Shown one piece after another: positions 52,931 through 63,210 of a DNA stretch of 64,000 nucleotides. Position 1 is the first letter of the stretch. Each line of letters opens with the position of its first letter. The DNA is from Virgibacillus chiguensis. Its GTDB lineage: Bacteria > Bacillota > Bacilli > Bacillales > Amphibacillaceae. Where the stretch lies: NCBI RefSeq assembly GCF_900129865.1, contig NZ_FQXD01000001.1, forward strand, positions 62,001 through 126,000, given 5' to 3'. The notes under the pieces are model-generated. The model did no database searches and was not told the DNA's origin. It was given only the letters and a program-made list of their open reading frames with translations. The position numbers and the translations under genes are program-made.

Positions 52931-53484
52931 TTTAGAAAGTTCTCTTCCAACATTTGAAGTTCTTTCGTTAATTTTAAGAAAGCTTCTTCATTCATACAGT
53001 CCAAGGCTTGATCAATTTGCTTATTTAAAAAACTTTTTTGAAATTCGTATCGAGATTGATCAAGCAGCTGCTGTGCAACTTCTTTGTCCTGAGCAGTTAT
53101 AAAATAGTCATTTGGTATAAATGGGTTTTCCTCTAATACCGCAATATATAATGCACTTCGGTATGATTTTTTAAAATTTAACTGAAGGTACAGAGCTTCT
53201 GTTTTATTCAAGCGAATGTCATGAAACGATTTCTCTGCATCTGTTGTTACGAGTTGATTTTTATAAAAACGAAAGGCTGTTTCACTTGAGCATTGACTTG
53301 TCATAATAATTCCCCGCGGACAGAATTTCGCCTCTCTAACAAAATGAAGATGGTGAAGTATTTCATCGTGATTCATTAAATAATTTAAAATCCATACGCT
53401 CTCTCGCTTTTTTAGCTGGTAATGATTTAAAAACCATCGAATAAAACTTTTTTTATCTTCTACAGATACTGGAGTATGCACCAT
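52906..53484 (-). CDS. ypiB: UPF0302 family protein, YpiB
   Basis: The 192-residue protein matches UPF0302/YpiB: an N-terminal domain ([52 protein letters not shown]) and a C-terminal IDEAL-like segment ([20 protein letters not shown] then [12 protein letters not shown]), which often mediates binding to partner proteins. The role is not established. It is between ypiA and ypiF as in B. subtilis. Confidence 0.88.
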   Translation of the reverse strand: MVHTPVSVEDKKSFIRWFLNHYQLKKRESVWILNYLMNHDEILHHLHFVREAKFCPRGIIMTSQCSSETAFRFYKNQLVTTDAEKSFHDIRLNKTEALYLQLNFKKSYRSALYIAVLEENPFIPNDYFITAQDKEVAQQLLDQSRYEFQKSFLNKQIDQALDCMNEEAFLKLTKELQMLEENFLNQPKLLKR

Positions 53485-53583
53485 TTCTCACTCTCCTTTA
53501 CAACCTCTTTTCATGGATAATTTGGTGTACCACGAGTCCATTTAAATAAGTCTAAGAAGTTGTTCAATCAAAAAGCCATGCAC

Positions 53584-54852
53584 TTACGGCTCTTCACGAT
53601 CAGATTGCTTTAAGCGAAATAGAAATTCATTTACTTCATCATCTATTGGTTGTTGCTCAAGGTATGCAGTAAATACAGGTATCGCCTCTTTTATCCTCCC
53701 CTCTTCTGTTAAGAAATAGCCATATTCCTTTAAAAAGTCACTATCGTCTTTGAGATTATTATATGCAGTTTGATAGTGTTTTAATGCATCATTATATACT
53801 TCCAATTCATTATAAGCGCGGGCTAGTTCCCAATTATACAAAGGATCCTCTGCACCTGTATTCATTATTTCGCTAACCAAGTCAACAATTCCTTTAAAAT
53901 CAGCATTATTTTTTAGTAATTCAATTAAAAATAGCACTGCTTCTTTAAAATCAGGATCCATTGCTATAGCTTCTCGAACATGCTGTTCACTTTTTTCATC
54001 TTCTCCAAGTTGATGAGCAATTTTCCCAGCTAACAAAAATAAATCTTTATTAAAAGCATCTACATGAAGTCCTTTTTGACTAATTTCATACGCTTTCTCA
54101 TATACCCCCTCTTCCTCATAAAGAGAAGCAAGATGATAATACACTGTATGGTAATACATATCAATTTCCATGACATGTTCCCACGCTTTTCTAGCGATGT
54201 CTTTTCTTCCAGTTTGGTAAGCAGTAAAACCATATTTAAACAACGTATCGGGATTTTTACTATCTTCATCTTGATAGTAAGTTAAAGCTAATTCAAACTC
54301 TCCAGATTCGGCATACGCTTCAGCTAGACGATCTGTTATCGATACATGAGCAATTTCTTTCGTCTTAGGCAAAATATTTTCATAATAAGTAGTGGCTTTT
54401 ACATAATCTGCTGTTGAAAAATATAATTCTCCTAAAGCAAAATCAATAATTGGTTCATTAGGATCAAATCGTTTAGCCATTAATAACTTTTGTTCAGATA
54501 CTTCAAAAAGCCCTTGCGCTTGATAAAGATCTGCTAATTGAATCAATGTTTGTAGGTAAGCAGGATCTTCTTCATCAATATCATTTAACAGTTGGATAGC
54601 AGCTTCGTCATCATCCAATTCCGTATAAATATTTGCAAGAGCCACTTTTAGTTCTCCTTCAGCAGGAAATTGATGCATTAAATCTTGAAAAATAGCTTTT
54701 GCTTCATGTAAGTAGCCCCATTGTAAATACAATTCTGCTATTGTATATCGCTCTTCATCATCAGCCATTGGTAAATAGTTATCCAATAATTCTACCGCTT
54801 TTTCTGCGTGCTGGGCTTCCATTAAACGAACAGCTTCCATAATTGTTTCCAC
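53584..54852 (-). CDS. ypiA: Tetratricopeptide-repeat protein, YpiA
   Basis: The 422-residue soluble protein consists of about eleven or twelve TPR units (for example EKAVELLDNYLPMADDEERY; AAIQLLNDIDEEDPAYLQTL; FELALTYYQDEDSKNPDTLF; EAIPVFTAYLEQQPIDDEV). Such scaffolds bind other proteins. In B. subtilis the gene is at the same place, downstream of the aromatic operon and upstream of ypiB; its partner is not known. The ATG at 54852 has GAAAGGAAG upstream. Confidence 0.9.
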   Translation of the reverse strand: METIMEAVRLMEAQHAEKAVELLDNYLPMADDEERYTIAELYLQWGYLHEAKAIFQDLMHQFPAEGELKVALANIYTELDDDEAAIQLLNDIDEEDPAYLQTLIQLADLYQAQGLFEVSEQKLLMAKRFDPNEPIIDFALGELYFSTADYVKATTYYENILPKTKEIAHVSITDRLAEAYAESGEFELALTYYQDEDSKNPDTLFKYGFTAYQTGRKDIARKAWEHVMEIDMYYHTVYYHLASLYEEEGVYEKAYEISQKGLHVDAFNKDLFLLAGKIAHQLGEDEKSEQHVREAIAMDPDFKEAVLFLIELLKNNADFKGIVDLVSEIMNTGAEDPLYNWELARAYNELEVYNDALKHYQTAYNNLKDDSDFLKEYGYFLTEEGRIKEAIPVFTAYLEQQPIDDEVNEFLFRLKQSDREEP

Positions 54853-55291
54853 ATTGAACTTCCTTTCTTCACGTTCATCAGGTCTTTATCATAACGGAAA
54901 ACGAGCAGATGTTCAAAATAAACGCATAGCCAATCATTTTAAAGGTTAACACCATAGAAAAACTTGGCTATCTCCAAAGTCTTTCTAACGATAACCGTAG
55001 TTTTTCTTATTCTATAAACCAAAAAATCTTGTACTCCCTTTATATACTAACGTTTTCTCTTTATAGCCAGGAGAGCTTGATAAACATCCGAATAGCAACA
55101 GCCGAACCATTAAATTATAAAATAGTTCGGCTTGCTTGTACTATATACATGTTATCATGTAGGAATTTTCCATGTAGCCTCTTGGATAGAGGCTACATAA
55201 TTTGACTTCGCTAAAATAGCGTAAATAATGGGCTTTTATTAATCGTTAGCTTGATCGCTGTTGTAGTTTTGTCATGACCTTTTTTTTAGAA
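54853..55291. other. Intergenic stretch with two inverted repeats behind aroA
   Basis: There is no gene. AGCCGAAC (55100-55107) pairs with GTTCGGCT (55125-55132), and ATGTAGCCTC (55172-55181) pairs with GAGGCTACAT (55189-55198). Neither has a strong T-tract. They may end the aromatic operon or be intergenic repeats; the promoter of ypiA should also lie here. Confidence 0.45.
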
Positions 55292-56602
55292 TTACTCGCT
55301 TACCGATTTTAAATCTGCATAAAACGTTGGGTAAGATGTTGCAATTGGAGATATGTCATTGATTACGACTTCGCTTGTGGTGATCAAAGATGCAATAGAT
55401 GCCATCATAACCATTCGATGATCATGGTAGGATTGAATTCTATTGCCGTGCAGTTTGGATCGTCCATGAATTAGTAGCCCGTCCTCTTTTTCTTCGACTT
55501 TTGCCCCTAAATTAGTAAGTGTTTCTGTCACAGCTTGAATGCGATCCGTTTCTTTGACACGAAGTTCTGCAGCATCCTTAATTACTGTCGTTCCTTCAGC
55601 TTGAGTAGCTAATAAAGCGATAATTGGTATCTCATCTATGAGTCTTGGAATCATATCTCCTTCAATAATTGTTGCTGTTAGCTCCTTGTAACGAATATGA
55701 ATGTCACCAATACGTTCGCCACCTTTTGTTTCTTCCCTCTCAATGGTTATGTCAGCTCCCATTGCTTGTAAAACGTCAATGATTCCTGTACGAGTTTCAT
55801 TCAACCCAACATGTAATAGTTTTAATTGACTACCTGGAACGATAGCAGCTGCAACGAGAAAGAACGCTGCAGATGAAATATCACCGGGAACGTAAATATC
55901 TGTAGCTGTTAATGTTTGTTGTCCACGAACGGAAATATCTAAACCGTTATTTAACAATTCCACACCAAAAGCTTGTAACATTGATTCTGTATGATTTCTT
56001 GTAGGTGATATTTCAGTAACAGTAGTAGTTCCGTTTGCAAATAAACCAGCTAAAAGAACAGCTGATTTAACTTGCGCGCTTTTTACAGGTAAATGATAAT
56101 GAATGGCTTGCAATGTTTTCCCTTCTACAGATAAAGGGAGATAGTTTCCTTGTGAGCGCCCTGTAATGCTTGCTCCCATTAGACGAAGTGGTTCAACAAC
56201 GCGATTCATAGGGCGTTTCGTTAACGAACGATCTCCATAAAAAGTAGTAAAAAGAGGTAAGCCTGCTAAGATACCTAGTATTAGCCTTGCCGTCGTACCA
56301 GAATTACCTAGATAAAGAGGCTCAACTGGCTCAGTAAATGATTGTGGACCTTCTCCATAAATAGTTAAAGTGGATTCTTTCTGTTCAATAGAAACACCCA
56401 TAGACCGAAAAATATTTACTGTACGTAAACAATCTTCACTGTTTAAAAAATGTTCCACAATTGTAGTCCCATGAGCTAGTGAGCCAAACATAATGGATCG
56501 GTGTGAGATCGATTTATCACCTGGTACTTCTATCTCCCCATGTAAAGGGTTGCCTATCGGTTGTAATATTCGTTCTTTCAACTGTCTATCATCCTTTATC
56601 AA
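55292..56602 (-). CDS. aroA: 3-phosphoshikimate 1-carboxyvinyltransferase (EPSP synthase)
   Basis: The 436-residue enzyme adds enolpyruvate to shikimate-3-phosphate, step six of the shikimate pathway. The phosphate-binding motif is VPGDKSISHRSIMFGSLA (about 28-45), then LYLGNSGTTARLILGILAG and RPMNRVVEPLRLMGASITG; ETDRIQAVTETL is near the end. The sequence NSGTTARL rather than NAGTAMRP suggests a class II, Bacillus-type enzyme. It lies 3 bases after tyrA as the last gene of the aromatic operon (called aroE in B. subtilis). Confidence 0.96.
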   Translation of the reverse strand: MIKDDRQLKERILQPIGNPLHGEIEVPGDKSISHRSIMFGSLAHGTTIVEHFLNSEDCLRTVNIFRSMGVSIEQKESTLTIYGEGPQSFTEPVEPLYLGNSGTTARLILGILAGLPLFTTFYGDRSLTKRPMNRVVEPLRLMGASITGRSQGNYLPLSVEGKTLQAIHYHLPVKSAQVKSAVLLAGLFANGTTTVTEISPTRNHTESMLQAFGVELLNNGLDISVRGQQTLTATDIYVPGDISSAAFFLVAAAIVPGSQLKLLHVGLNETRTGIIDVLQAMGADITIEREETKGGERIGDIHIRYKELTATIIEGDMIPRLIDEIPIIALLATQAEGTTVIKDAAELRVKETDRIQAVTETLTNLGAKVEEKEDGLLIHGRSKLHGNRIQSYHDHRMVMMASIASLITTSEVVINDISPIATSYPTFYADLKSVSE

Positions 56603-56605
56603 ACA

Positions 56606-57706
56606 TTATTTTTCGATCGTCGTTTCATAACCCGATTCATTTAGGGTGTGTGCACTTATTTTTTGGAGTTTTTCAGTTGCAAAACTTAACCTAAGAGCTC
56701 CCATTATCCCTTCCCTAATTTCTAATATTTGAATATTATTTATGCTAATGTTATTATCTGCCAACAGTTTTGTTACATGGGCTAAAGCTCCTGTTTGATC
56801 TTGAATATCTACATACAAATCGTAATATGAAGGAATGGCTCCTTTATCTTTTGTACCTAAACCATCACGGTACCGTTTAGCTGTTTCTAAATACGTAATC
56901 ATCTCTTGCTTATTATTTTCTTCAACTAAATTTTTTACATGTTTCATTTCTGTAATCCATTCTTCTAAAAACAGCGACATTTTCTTTCGATTATGATAAA
57001 AGATATCCTGCCAAAGTATTGGATTGCTAGATGCAATCCTTGTAATATCACGAAATCCACCAGCAGCAAGGCTGGGTAAATAAGCGTGCGTCTGTTCCCA
57101 ATGCTTTGCCTGATGAACGAGAGAAGATGCAATTAAATGCGGGAAATGAGAAATCACACCAGTCATTTCATCATGTTCCTTCGCATCTAGTATGAGAAAT
57201 TTGCTACGTGTCGGTTCAAGAAGCTTTTTTAATGATTGAACATCACACTCTTTACTATGCTTCGTGGGAGTCAATACATAAATTGCGTTTTCAAATAGAT
57301 GCGCTTTTGCAGCCTGCACCCCTTTTTTATGGGAACCTGCCATTGGGTGTCCGCCAACAAAAGATATATCCGTGTTTTGTAACTGATTAGCCGCTGTTAT
57401 CATGGACTGTTTCACGGAAGAAACATCAGAAACGATTAACTTTTGGGATAATTGTATTTCATCTAAAGCTGCTAGTAATTCAATTGACTTAGATATTGGA
57501 GCTGCCAAAATAAGATAGTCAACTTGACATACTGCGGCTGTAAAGTCTGTTTTTGCTTCGTCAATGATACCATGGGCCTTGGCGTATTGTAATGTTTCTA
57601 AGTCAATATCATAACCGATTACATAATTATCAGCTATTGTTTTTAATGCTTTTGCTATCGACGCGCCGATAAGACCAAGACCTGCTATAGCTATTTTTCG
57701 CTTCAC
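56606..57706 (-). CDS. tyrA: Prephenate dehydrogenase with ACT domain
   Basis: The 366-residue protein oxidises prephenate to hydroxyphenylpyruvate for tyrosine. It has the NAD-binding IAIAGLGLIGASIAKALK, the GGHPMAGSHKKGVQAAKAHL motif with the catalytic histidine, and a C-terminal ACT domain (about 295-366; YYDLYVDIQDQTGALAHVTK) which probably senses tyrosine. It lies between hisC (12 bases) and aroA (3 bases) in the operon. Confidence 0.95.
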   Translation of the reverse strand: MKRKIAIAGLGLIGASIAKALKTIADNYVIGYDIDLETLQYAKAHGIIDEAKTDFTAAVCQVDYLILAAPISKSIELLAALDEIQLSQKLIVSDVSSVKQSMITAANQLQNTDISFVGGHPMAGSHKKGVQAAKAHLFENAIYVLTPTKHSKECDVQSLKKLLEPTRSKFLILDAKEHDEMTGVISHFPHLIASSLVHQAKHWEQTHAYLPSLAAGGFRDITRIASSNPILWQDIFYHNRKKMSLFLEEWITEMKHVKNLVEENNKQEMITYLETAKRYRDGLGTKDKGAIPSYYDLYVDIQDQTGALAHVTKLLADNNISINNIQILEIREGIMGALRLSFATEKLQKISAHTLNESGYETTIEK

Positions 57707-57718
57707 ATATACATCTCC

Positions 57719-58810
57719 TTAGCTGTTTTGGTGCTGATAGAGCGAGAGTAATTCCTGCATGCGATACATATCATCCTGTAACCCTAACGTAAATCGTATC
57801 GTATTTGGTATTCCCAACAGCTCACCAGGGCGAACGATAAAACCATGTTGGATTAAATAATCAAACACTTTTGTTCCGCTAGTAGGTGTAGAAACAAGCA
57901 TGAAATTTGTTTCAGAAGTGTAATAATGCCAGCCGATCCTATCCAAAAATGCTTGGAAATCAAGCTTTACTTTTAGGTTTTGCTGACTGGTTTTTTCAAT
58001 AAAAGCTTCATTAGCAAGCGCAATTTGTGCGATTTGCTGAGCGATGGAAGTTGTATTGAAAGGTCCACGTACAACGTTTAATTGATTAATAATTTGTTTA
58101 TTTGCTACCCCATACCCAATACGCAATCCTGCAAGTCCGTATGCCTTTGAAAAAGTTCGTAAAATTATAAGATTGTTGTATTTTTGAATCTGTTCCATTG
58201 CATGAAGGTCTTTCGTTTTGTCTAAATACTCATAATATGCCTCATCTAATACGACTAAAACATGTTGTGGACACGTATCCATAAAAGCAATAAAATCCTG
58301 CTTCGTTATTGGAGTGCCAGTTGGGTTATTAGGAGAACAAAGCCAGATGACATTTGTATCTTGATCGATAGCTTCAAGCATACCATTTAAATCATGGTGG
58401 CCTTCTATAGTTGGTATCTCTTTTATTTTTGCTCCTTCAATGATTGCGTTATGCTTATATTGAGGAAAAGTTGGTGTAGCCATCACTGTGTTAACTCCTT
58501 GAAATAAATAAGCTCGGCAAATCATTTGAACAATTTCTTCAGAGCCACTCCCAAAAATTATTTCTGACTCACTTACTTTTATTTTATAAGCTAGATCTTT
58601 GCGGAGTTGTGCTGTATGGCCATCTGGATAAATATCAAAAGCAGGCTCGTAAGAAGCTAAAAACTGTCTAACTGTATCTGCATAACCATATGGATTTTCA
58701 TTTGAAGATAATTTCACAATTCTATCTATTTGGTATTGCCTCTTAATATCTTGGATCTGCTTTCCTTGTTGATATGGTGCAATCTGCTTTAACGAAGATT
58801 TTGCTTTCAT
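57719..58810 (-). CDS. hisC: Histidinol-phosphate / aromatic aminotransferase
   Basis: A 363-residue PLP enzyme with SSNENPYG near the start, SPNNPTGTPI, DEAYYEYLD, the Schiff-base lysine in RTFSKAYGLAGLRIGYGVA (about 222), and RFTLG near the end. In Bacillus the HisC of this operon serves histidine synthesis and also makes tyrosine and phenylalanine, hence its place beside tyrA. It directly follows aroH by 2 bases; the trp genes that lie between them in B. subtilis are not here. Confidence 0.95.
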   Translation of the reverse strand: MKAKSSLKQIAPYQQGKQIQDIKRQYQIDRIVKLSSNENPYGYADTVRQFLASYEPAFDIYPDGHTAQLRKDLAYKIKVSESEIIFGSGSEEIVQMICRAYLFQGVNTVMATPTFPQYKHNAIIEGAKIKEIPTIEGHHDLNGMLEAIDQDTNVIWLCSPNNPTGTPITKQDFIAFMDTCPQHVLVVLDEAYYEYLDKTKDLHAMEQIQKYNNLIILRTFSKAYGLAGLRIGYGVANKQIINQLNVVRGPFNTTSIAQQIAQIALANEAFIEKTSQQNLKVKLDFQAFLDRIGWHYYTSETNFMLVSTPTSGTKVFDYLIQHGFIVRPGELLGIPNTIRFTLGLQDDMYRMQELLSLYQHQNS

Positions 58811-58812
58811 TT

Positions 58813-59193
58813 TTATTTATCCTCCTTATTCCATTTTGCTAAATCAGGGCGCAAATGAATAGCTTCATTTTGAAAGACATGGTGAATATTTGATTGTTCT
58901 AGTTCTGTATTTACAACCATCATTACACGTATACAAAGCTCTAAACTATTCGGCACATCTATTTCTGTCATACACATTACTGGAACATATGTCCAACCCG
59001 ATAACTCACGCAAACCTTTAGCTGGAAAGGTTGCAGTAATGTCTTTTGTTACAGATATAAAAACATGAGAAACATCTTCTGGTAATACATTATTTTTCTT
59101 GATCATTTCCTCAATTAAGTTTTTTGTATTATTTATAATTACATCGGCTGCATTAACAGCTACCGTCGTTGCACCCCGTATGCCTCTAGTCAC
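58813..59193 (-). CDS. aroH: Chorismate mutase, AroH type
   Basis: The 126-residue trimeric chorismate mutase of the AroH class has RGIRGATTVAVNAADVIINN at the start (active-site arginine), FISVTKDITATFPAKGLREL (second arginine at the end of the class motif is in GLRE), and VPVMCMTEIDVPNSLELCIR. It converts chorismate to prephenate. It overlaps aroB by 4 bases. Confidence 0.95.
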   Translation of the reverse strand: MTRGIRGATTVAVNAADVIINNTKNLIEEMIKKNNVLPEDVSHVFISVTKDITATFPAKGLRELSGWTYVPVMCMTEIDVPNSLELCIRVMMVVNTELEQSNIHHVFQNEAIHLRPDLAKWNKEDK

Positions 59194-60263
59194 TTATTCA
59201 CCAACTTTCTTTTAAAAGAAGATAAGTAGGAAAGCATATCTTCATCCGTCATCTGCTTTATAATTGGTTTACCAACTTGTTCTAGCAACACCATTTGAAT
59301 ACGATGTTGTTTATTTTTTTTATCGTTTTTCATTTTAGCTAATATAGTTTGTTGATCTCCAGTTAGGGAATGAAGCGGGTAGTGGTTTGTTTCTAACCAT
59401 TGCTTTAGTTGTAAAAAAGGCAATGTCGTATCAAAAACTGATTCGCTAACATGTAGTGCAAATAGCAAACCTATAGCAACCGCCTCACCATGTGCAATAG
59501 ATCCATATCCTAAATGAGCTTCCAAAGCATGACCCAACGTATGGCCAAGGTTCAAATACTGTCGCATTCCATTTTCTTTTTCATCTTGTTCTACTACTTG
59601 TGCTTTAATTTGAATCCCTGAACAAATATGCTCTTGTGTTATAGATGGTGGTAAATTTTGTAAATTTGTAGTTAAAATGGATCGATATATAGCTTCATCA
59701 GAAATGAGTGCTTCTTTTACTAATTCTGCGTATCCAGAGCGGATTTCCCGATCATTTAACGTAATTAGCGTCTCCATATCATAAAAAACTCCTTGAGGTG
59801 CATAAAAGCTACCAATCAAGTTTTTCCCCAACGGATGGTTAATAGCTACTTTTCCACCAACACTACTATCATGCGCTAATATTGTTGTCGGCATTTGGAT
59901 ATAGTCAATGCCACGCATATAAGTAGCTGCTACAAAACCTGCTAAATCACCAATAACCCCTCCACCTAAAGCAATTAACAAAGAATGACGGTCTAATCCA
60001 TACGCAATTGCTTCTGTCATTAATTGATTATAGTAATCTATACTTTTCGTCTGTTCTCCAGCAGGTAATATTGTGTGGTGGGCATGAAAATCTGAGAGTG
60101 TTTCTAATACGTCTCCCAAATATAATTTAGCTACATTCTCATCTGTTATCACCCAAATAGATGAATAACTATTAGTGAAGTAATCCGTAATTTGATTTCG
60201 GATGCCTTCTCCAATAACGATAGAATAAGCGTGTGTACTTGCTTGAATGTTTAGTTCTTCCAT
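59190..60263 (-). CDS. aroB: 3-dehydroquinate synthase
   Basis: The 357-residue NAD- and zinc-dependent enzyme makes 3-dehydroquinate from DAHP, step two of the shikimate pathway. It has DRHSLLIALGGGVIGDLAGF then VAATYMRG, PTTILAHDSSVGGKVAINHP (with LAHDSSVGGK for LAQVDSSVGGK), and metal ligands in NLGHTLGHALEAHLGY and HGEAVAIGLLFA. It abuts aroC (0 bases between) and overlaps aroH by 4 bases. Confidence 0.95.
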   Translation of the reverse strand: MEELNIQASTHAYSIVIGEGIRNQITDYFTNSYSSIWVITDENVAKLYLGDVLETLSDFHAHHTILPAGEQTKSIDYYNQLMTEAIAYGLDRHSLLIALGGGVIGDLAGFVAATYMRGIDYIQMPTTILAHDSSVGGKVAINHPLGKNLIGSFYAPQGVFYDMETLITLNDREIRSGYAELVKEALISDEAIYRSILTTNLQNLPPSITQEHICSGIQIKAQVVEQDEKENGMRQYLNLGHTLGHALEAHLGYGSIAHGEAVAIGLLFALHVSESVFDTTLPFLQLKQWLETNHYPLHSLTGDQQTILAKMKNDKKNKQHRIQMVLLEQVGKPIIKQMTDEDMLSYLSSFKRKLVNK

Positions 60264-61433
60264 TTAAAAACACCTGATTTCTTCACGATATGCTTCAATC
60301 GCTTCTTTTAACTTTGCAAATTGATCATTTGTAAATTGCTCTGTTAAAGCTTTTGCTAGCTCGAATGCAACAACATGCTCCATAACAACTGAAGCGGCAG
60401 GAACTGCACAAGCATCAGATCTTTCAACCGTCGCTTTAAACGGTTCTTTTGTATCGATATCTACGCTCGTAAGTGGTCGTTTCATTAATGTAGGTATAGG
60501 TTTCATTACTCCTTTAACCACGATCGGCATTCCTGTTGTCATACCACCTTCAAACCCCCCAAGGCGATTCGTAGTTCGGTAATACCCCTTCTCTTCATTC
60601 CAAGCAATCTCATCATGGACTTGACTACCATTCCGTTTTGCCGCTTCAAAACCAATTCCAAATTCGACCCCTTTAAAAGCATTTATGCTTACTACACTTC
60701 CAGCTATTCTACTATCCAATTTGCGATCATAATGGACGTAAGAACCAACACCTGCTGGCATTCCTTCCACATAAACTTCACAAACTCCTCCGATTGAGTC
60801 TCCAACTTGTTTTGCATCGTCAATTGCCTGTATCATAGGCCCTTCCACTTGTTTATCCAAAACGCGAACGGGTGACCCATCAGCTATTTGCTGTCTTCCT
60901 CGTACAGAAAGTTGTTCTTGGTCTTCTGCAACAATACCTGCAATTTCCTTCACATAACCAACGATTTCAATACCCAAATGCTTAAGCAACGTTTTTGCGA
61001 TAGCCCCTGCAGCTACTCGTGCGGCTGTTTCTCGGGCTGATGAACGTTCTAATATATTCCTTATGTCTCGATGTCCATACTTAAGAGCACCATTAAGATC
61101 GGCATGCCCAGGTCTTGGCCTTGTTATAGTTCTACGAATTTTTTGATCTGTTTCTATTGGATCTGCGCCCATAATGTCTTCCCAATGTTTGAAGTCATCA
61201 TTATGTACAACCAAAGAAATAGGTGATCCTAAAGTTTTGCCATGCCTTACACCACCTGTAATGTCTACAACGTCTTTCTCAATTTGCATTCGCTTTCCCC
61301 GCCCGTGCCCTTTTTGTCTACGAGAAAGGGACTGATTAATATCTTCCTTTGATAATGGCATTTGGGCAGGAACCCCTTCAACAATCGTGGTTAATTGTTT
61401 CCCATGTGATTCGCCTGCTGTTAAATAGCGCAC
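60264..61433 (-). CDS. aroC: Chorismate synthase
   Basis: A 389-residue FMN-dependent enzyme that makes chorismate from EPSP. It has [17 protein letters not shown], the basic loop [37 protein letters not shown] and [20 protein letters not shown]. The start is GTG at 61433, behind AAAAGGAGA. It is the first gene of the six-gene set aroC-aroB-aroH-hisC-tyrA-aroA (aroF in B. subtilis naming). Confidence 0.96.
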   Translation of the reverse strand: MRYLTAGESHGKQLTTIVEGVPAQMPLSKEDINQSLSRRQKGHGRGKRMQIEKDVVDITGGVRHGKTLGSPISLVVHNDDFKHWEDIMGADPIETDQKIRRTITRPRPGHADLNGALKYGHRDIRNILERSSARETAARVAAGAIAKTLLKHLGIEIVGYVKEIAGIVAEDQEQLSVRGRQQIADGSPVRVLDKQVEGPMIQAIDDAKQVGDSIGGVCEVYVEGMPAGVGSYVHYDRKLDSRIAGSVVSINAFKGVEFGIGFEAAKRNGSQVHDEIAWNEEKGYYRTTNRLGGFEGGMTTGMPIVVKGVMKPIPTLMKRPLTSVDIDTKEPFKATVERSDACAVPAASVVMEHVVAFELAKALTEQFTNDQFAKLKEAIEAYREEIRCF

Positions 61434-61660
61434 GTTACATTCTCCTTTTATAGAATTTTTCTAATTACTATACCATACCTTAACATGTTTTTGACAATAA
61501 AAACTGAAAAAAACAAAGAATTAGTTAAATGAAGCGCTAACATTTTTAAAGAATTACGACCATTTTGTTTAACCATATATTATAAACTTACCTTATAGCG
61601 AAATCTTAACCGTAGCTTCACTTATTCTATAATCCACCATGATATACTTGCTTGAATGTA
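61434..61660. other. Region upstream of the aromatic operon
   Basis: No gene. On the minus strand GGTATAGTAATTAG just before the ribosome site may be the -10 region of the aro operon. I looked for a T-box (aminoacyl-tRNA sensor) or TRAP-type triplet repeat and found neither. Confidence 0.4.
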
Positions 61661-61697
61661 AAAAAGCTCGTAGTGGACCTATAGATCTCTACAAGCT
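61661..61697 (-). terminator. Terminator of cheR
   Basis: AGCTCGTAG (61665-61673) pairs with CTACAAGCT (61689-61697) with one mismatch; six U follow on the minus strand. It separates cheR from the aromatic operon. Confidence 0.7.
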
Positions 61698-61770
61698 ATG
61701 TATGGTTATTCTATTGATTTAAATGCGATTCATACTTGTAAATTGTTCGTTCTTTAAATTTCATAAAACA

Positions 61771-62544
61771 TCATTCTATTTTTTGATAGAAGAATGTGTC
61801 TAATAAACGTAATTGATATTTTTCTGGGTGAAATATTTGTTCCGTGCTACCGACAAATAAAACACCATTTGTGTTTAAGGATTCGCTAAAATGTTGATAA
61901 ACGCTTTCTTTTGCTTCATCAGTAAAATAGATGAGAACATTTCGACATATGATTAAGTCAACATTATTTGGATATGTATCGGCTAGTAAATTATGCTTAC
62001 GAAACGTAACTTTTTCTTTTATGTTAGGAGATAGATGATAGAGCCCATGTTGATTCGTAAAATACTTTTGAATAGCTTTCGCCGGTAATTCTTTTAAAGC
62101 CTGTTTTTGATAAATGCCTTGCTTGGCCTTGCTTAAAGCAGCTTCATCTATATCTGTTGCCATAATTCGATAGGAAGCTCTAGGAAAATGCTCTGATAGC
62201 AATATAGCAAGACTGTACGGCTCTTCTCCTGTAGAGCATGCTGCACTCCAAATTGTAAACGATGGTTTTTTCACCAATGCTGGCATAACTGTAGTTTGTA
62301 AAACTTCCCAACGCTTAGGATTACGATAAAATTCAGATACATTTATTGTTAACCGATCCACAAATTCGTTCAGTAATGCTTGCTCTTGATCTAGTGCACG
62401 ATAATAACTTGAAAAGTCTTTATATCCCCGTTTATTTCTAAGAGATGTGAGTCTTCGTTTCATTTGTGTTTCTTTGTAAAGGTGTAAATCAATGCCTAAT
62501 TTTATTTTTATTTTATTTATAAACTGGTTATAATCCTTTTCCAA
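61771..62544 (-). CDS. cheR: Chemotaxis protein methyltransferase CheR
   Basis: The 257-residue protein has an N-terminal helical domain (about 1-75; LHLYKETQMKRRLTSLRNKR) and a Rossmann methyltransferase domain with IWSAACSTGEEPYSLAILLS (motif I), RIMATDIDEAALSKAKQGIY and DLIICRNVLIYF. It methylates glutamates of membrane chemoreceptors with SAM, which implies a motile cell. It lies between ndk and aroC, as in B. subtilis. The ATG at 62544 is preceded by GAGAAGGAGAAG. Confidence 0.95.
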   Translation of the reverse strand: MEKDYNQFINKIKIKLGIDLHLYKETQMKRRLTSLRNKRGYKDFSSYYRALDQEQALLNEFVDRLTINVSEFYRNPKRWEVLQTTVMPALVKKPSFTIWSAACSTGEEPYSLAILLSEHFPRASYRIMATDIDEAALSKAKQGIYQKQALKELPAKAIQKYFTNQHGLYHLSPNIKEKVTFRKHNLLADTYPNNVDLIICRNVLIYFTDEAKESVYQHFSESLNTNGVLFVGSTEQIFHPEKYQLRLLDTFFYQKIE

Positions 62545-62643
62545 TAACTTCTCCTTCTCCCTCTTTCAATGATCACCGGGCTGCCTTCAGTCTATGGTGA
62601 TAAAGCCGTCGTTTTGCTTATACTTTTTCTGTAGTATAAATTA

Positions 62644-62670
62644 CCGCGAGGCACAATATCATCCTCGCGG
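62644..62670. terminator. Terminator-like hairpin behind ndk
   Basis: CCGCGAGG (62644-62651) pairs perfectly with CCTCGCGG (62663-62670) around an 11-base loop. The T-tract on the minus side is weak (GTAATTTATAC). Confidence 0.6.
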
Positions 62671-62690
62671 CAACTTAAAGCCTTGCTATG

Positions 62691-63137
62691 TTAGTAGATC
62701 CAAGTTGCATCTTGCTTGGAATAATCGATGAGTTCTTCAACTTTAAAGAATAAAGAAAGCTCCCTTTTAGCACTTCCAACAGAATCAGAGCCGTGTATAA
62801 TATTCTTTCCAACAGTCATACCATAGTCTCCACGGATTGTTCCAGGCGATGCTTCTGTAGGGTTAGTTTTGCCCATCATTTCTCTTGCGGTTGCGATTAC
62901 ATTTTCTCCTTCCCAAGCCATAGCAAAAACTGGACCAGATGTAATGAAATCAACCAGTTCTCCAAAAAAAGGACGTTCTTTATGCTCTGCATAATGCTGC
63001 TCAGCTAATTGCGTTGAAATGGTCATCAACTTTGCACCAACTAGTTTGAAACCTTTCGCTTCAAATCGGCTTATAATATCGCCAATTAAATTACGCTGAA
63101 CACCATCCGGTTTCACCATCAAAAAAGTCTTTTCCAT
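62691..63137 (-). CDS. ndk: Nucleoside diphosphate kinase
   Basis: A 148-residue enzyme that moves the gamma phosphate between nucleoside triphosphates and diphosphates. It has [20 protein letters not shown] at the start, the [20 protein letters not shown] segment, and the phospho-accepting histidine in [16 protein letters not shown] (about 115). GTGAGGGG lies upstream of the ATG. It sits between hepT (73 bases upstream) and cheR, as in B. subtilis. Confidence 0.97.
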   Translation of the reverse strand: MEKTFLMVKPDGVQRNLIGDIISRFEAKGFKLVGAKLMTISTQLAEQHYAEHKERPFFGELVDFITSGPVFAMAWEGENVIATAREMMGKTNPTEASPGTIRGDYGMTVGKNIIHGSDSVGSAKRELSLFFKVEELIDYSKQDATWIY

Positions 63138-63210
63138 GTCACAAAACCCCTCACCTTATGTAATTTGTCTCACCGATAAAATTCTATCAAAACTATGTAA
63201 AAAAGACAAA

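Noticed and set aside
61434-61770. T-box or TRAP leader for the aromatic operon
   Set aside because: No T-box core (such as TGGN anti-terminator) and no series of spaced GAG/TAG triplets; only a terminator of cheR was found.
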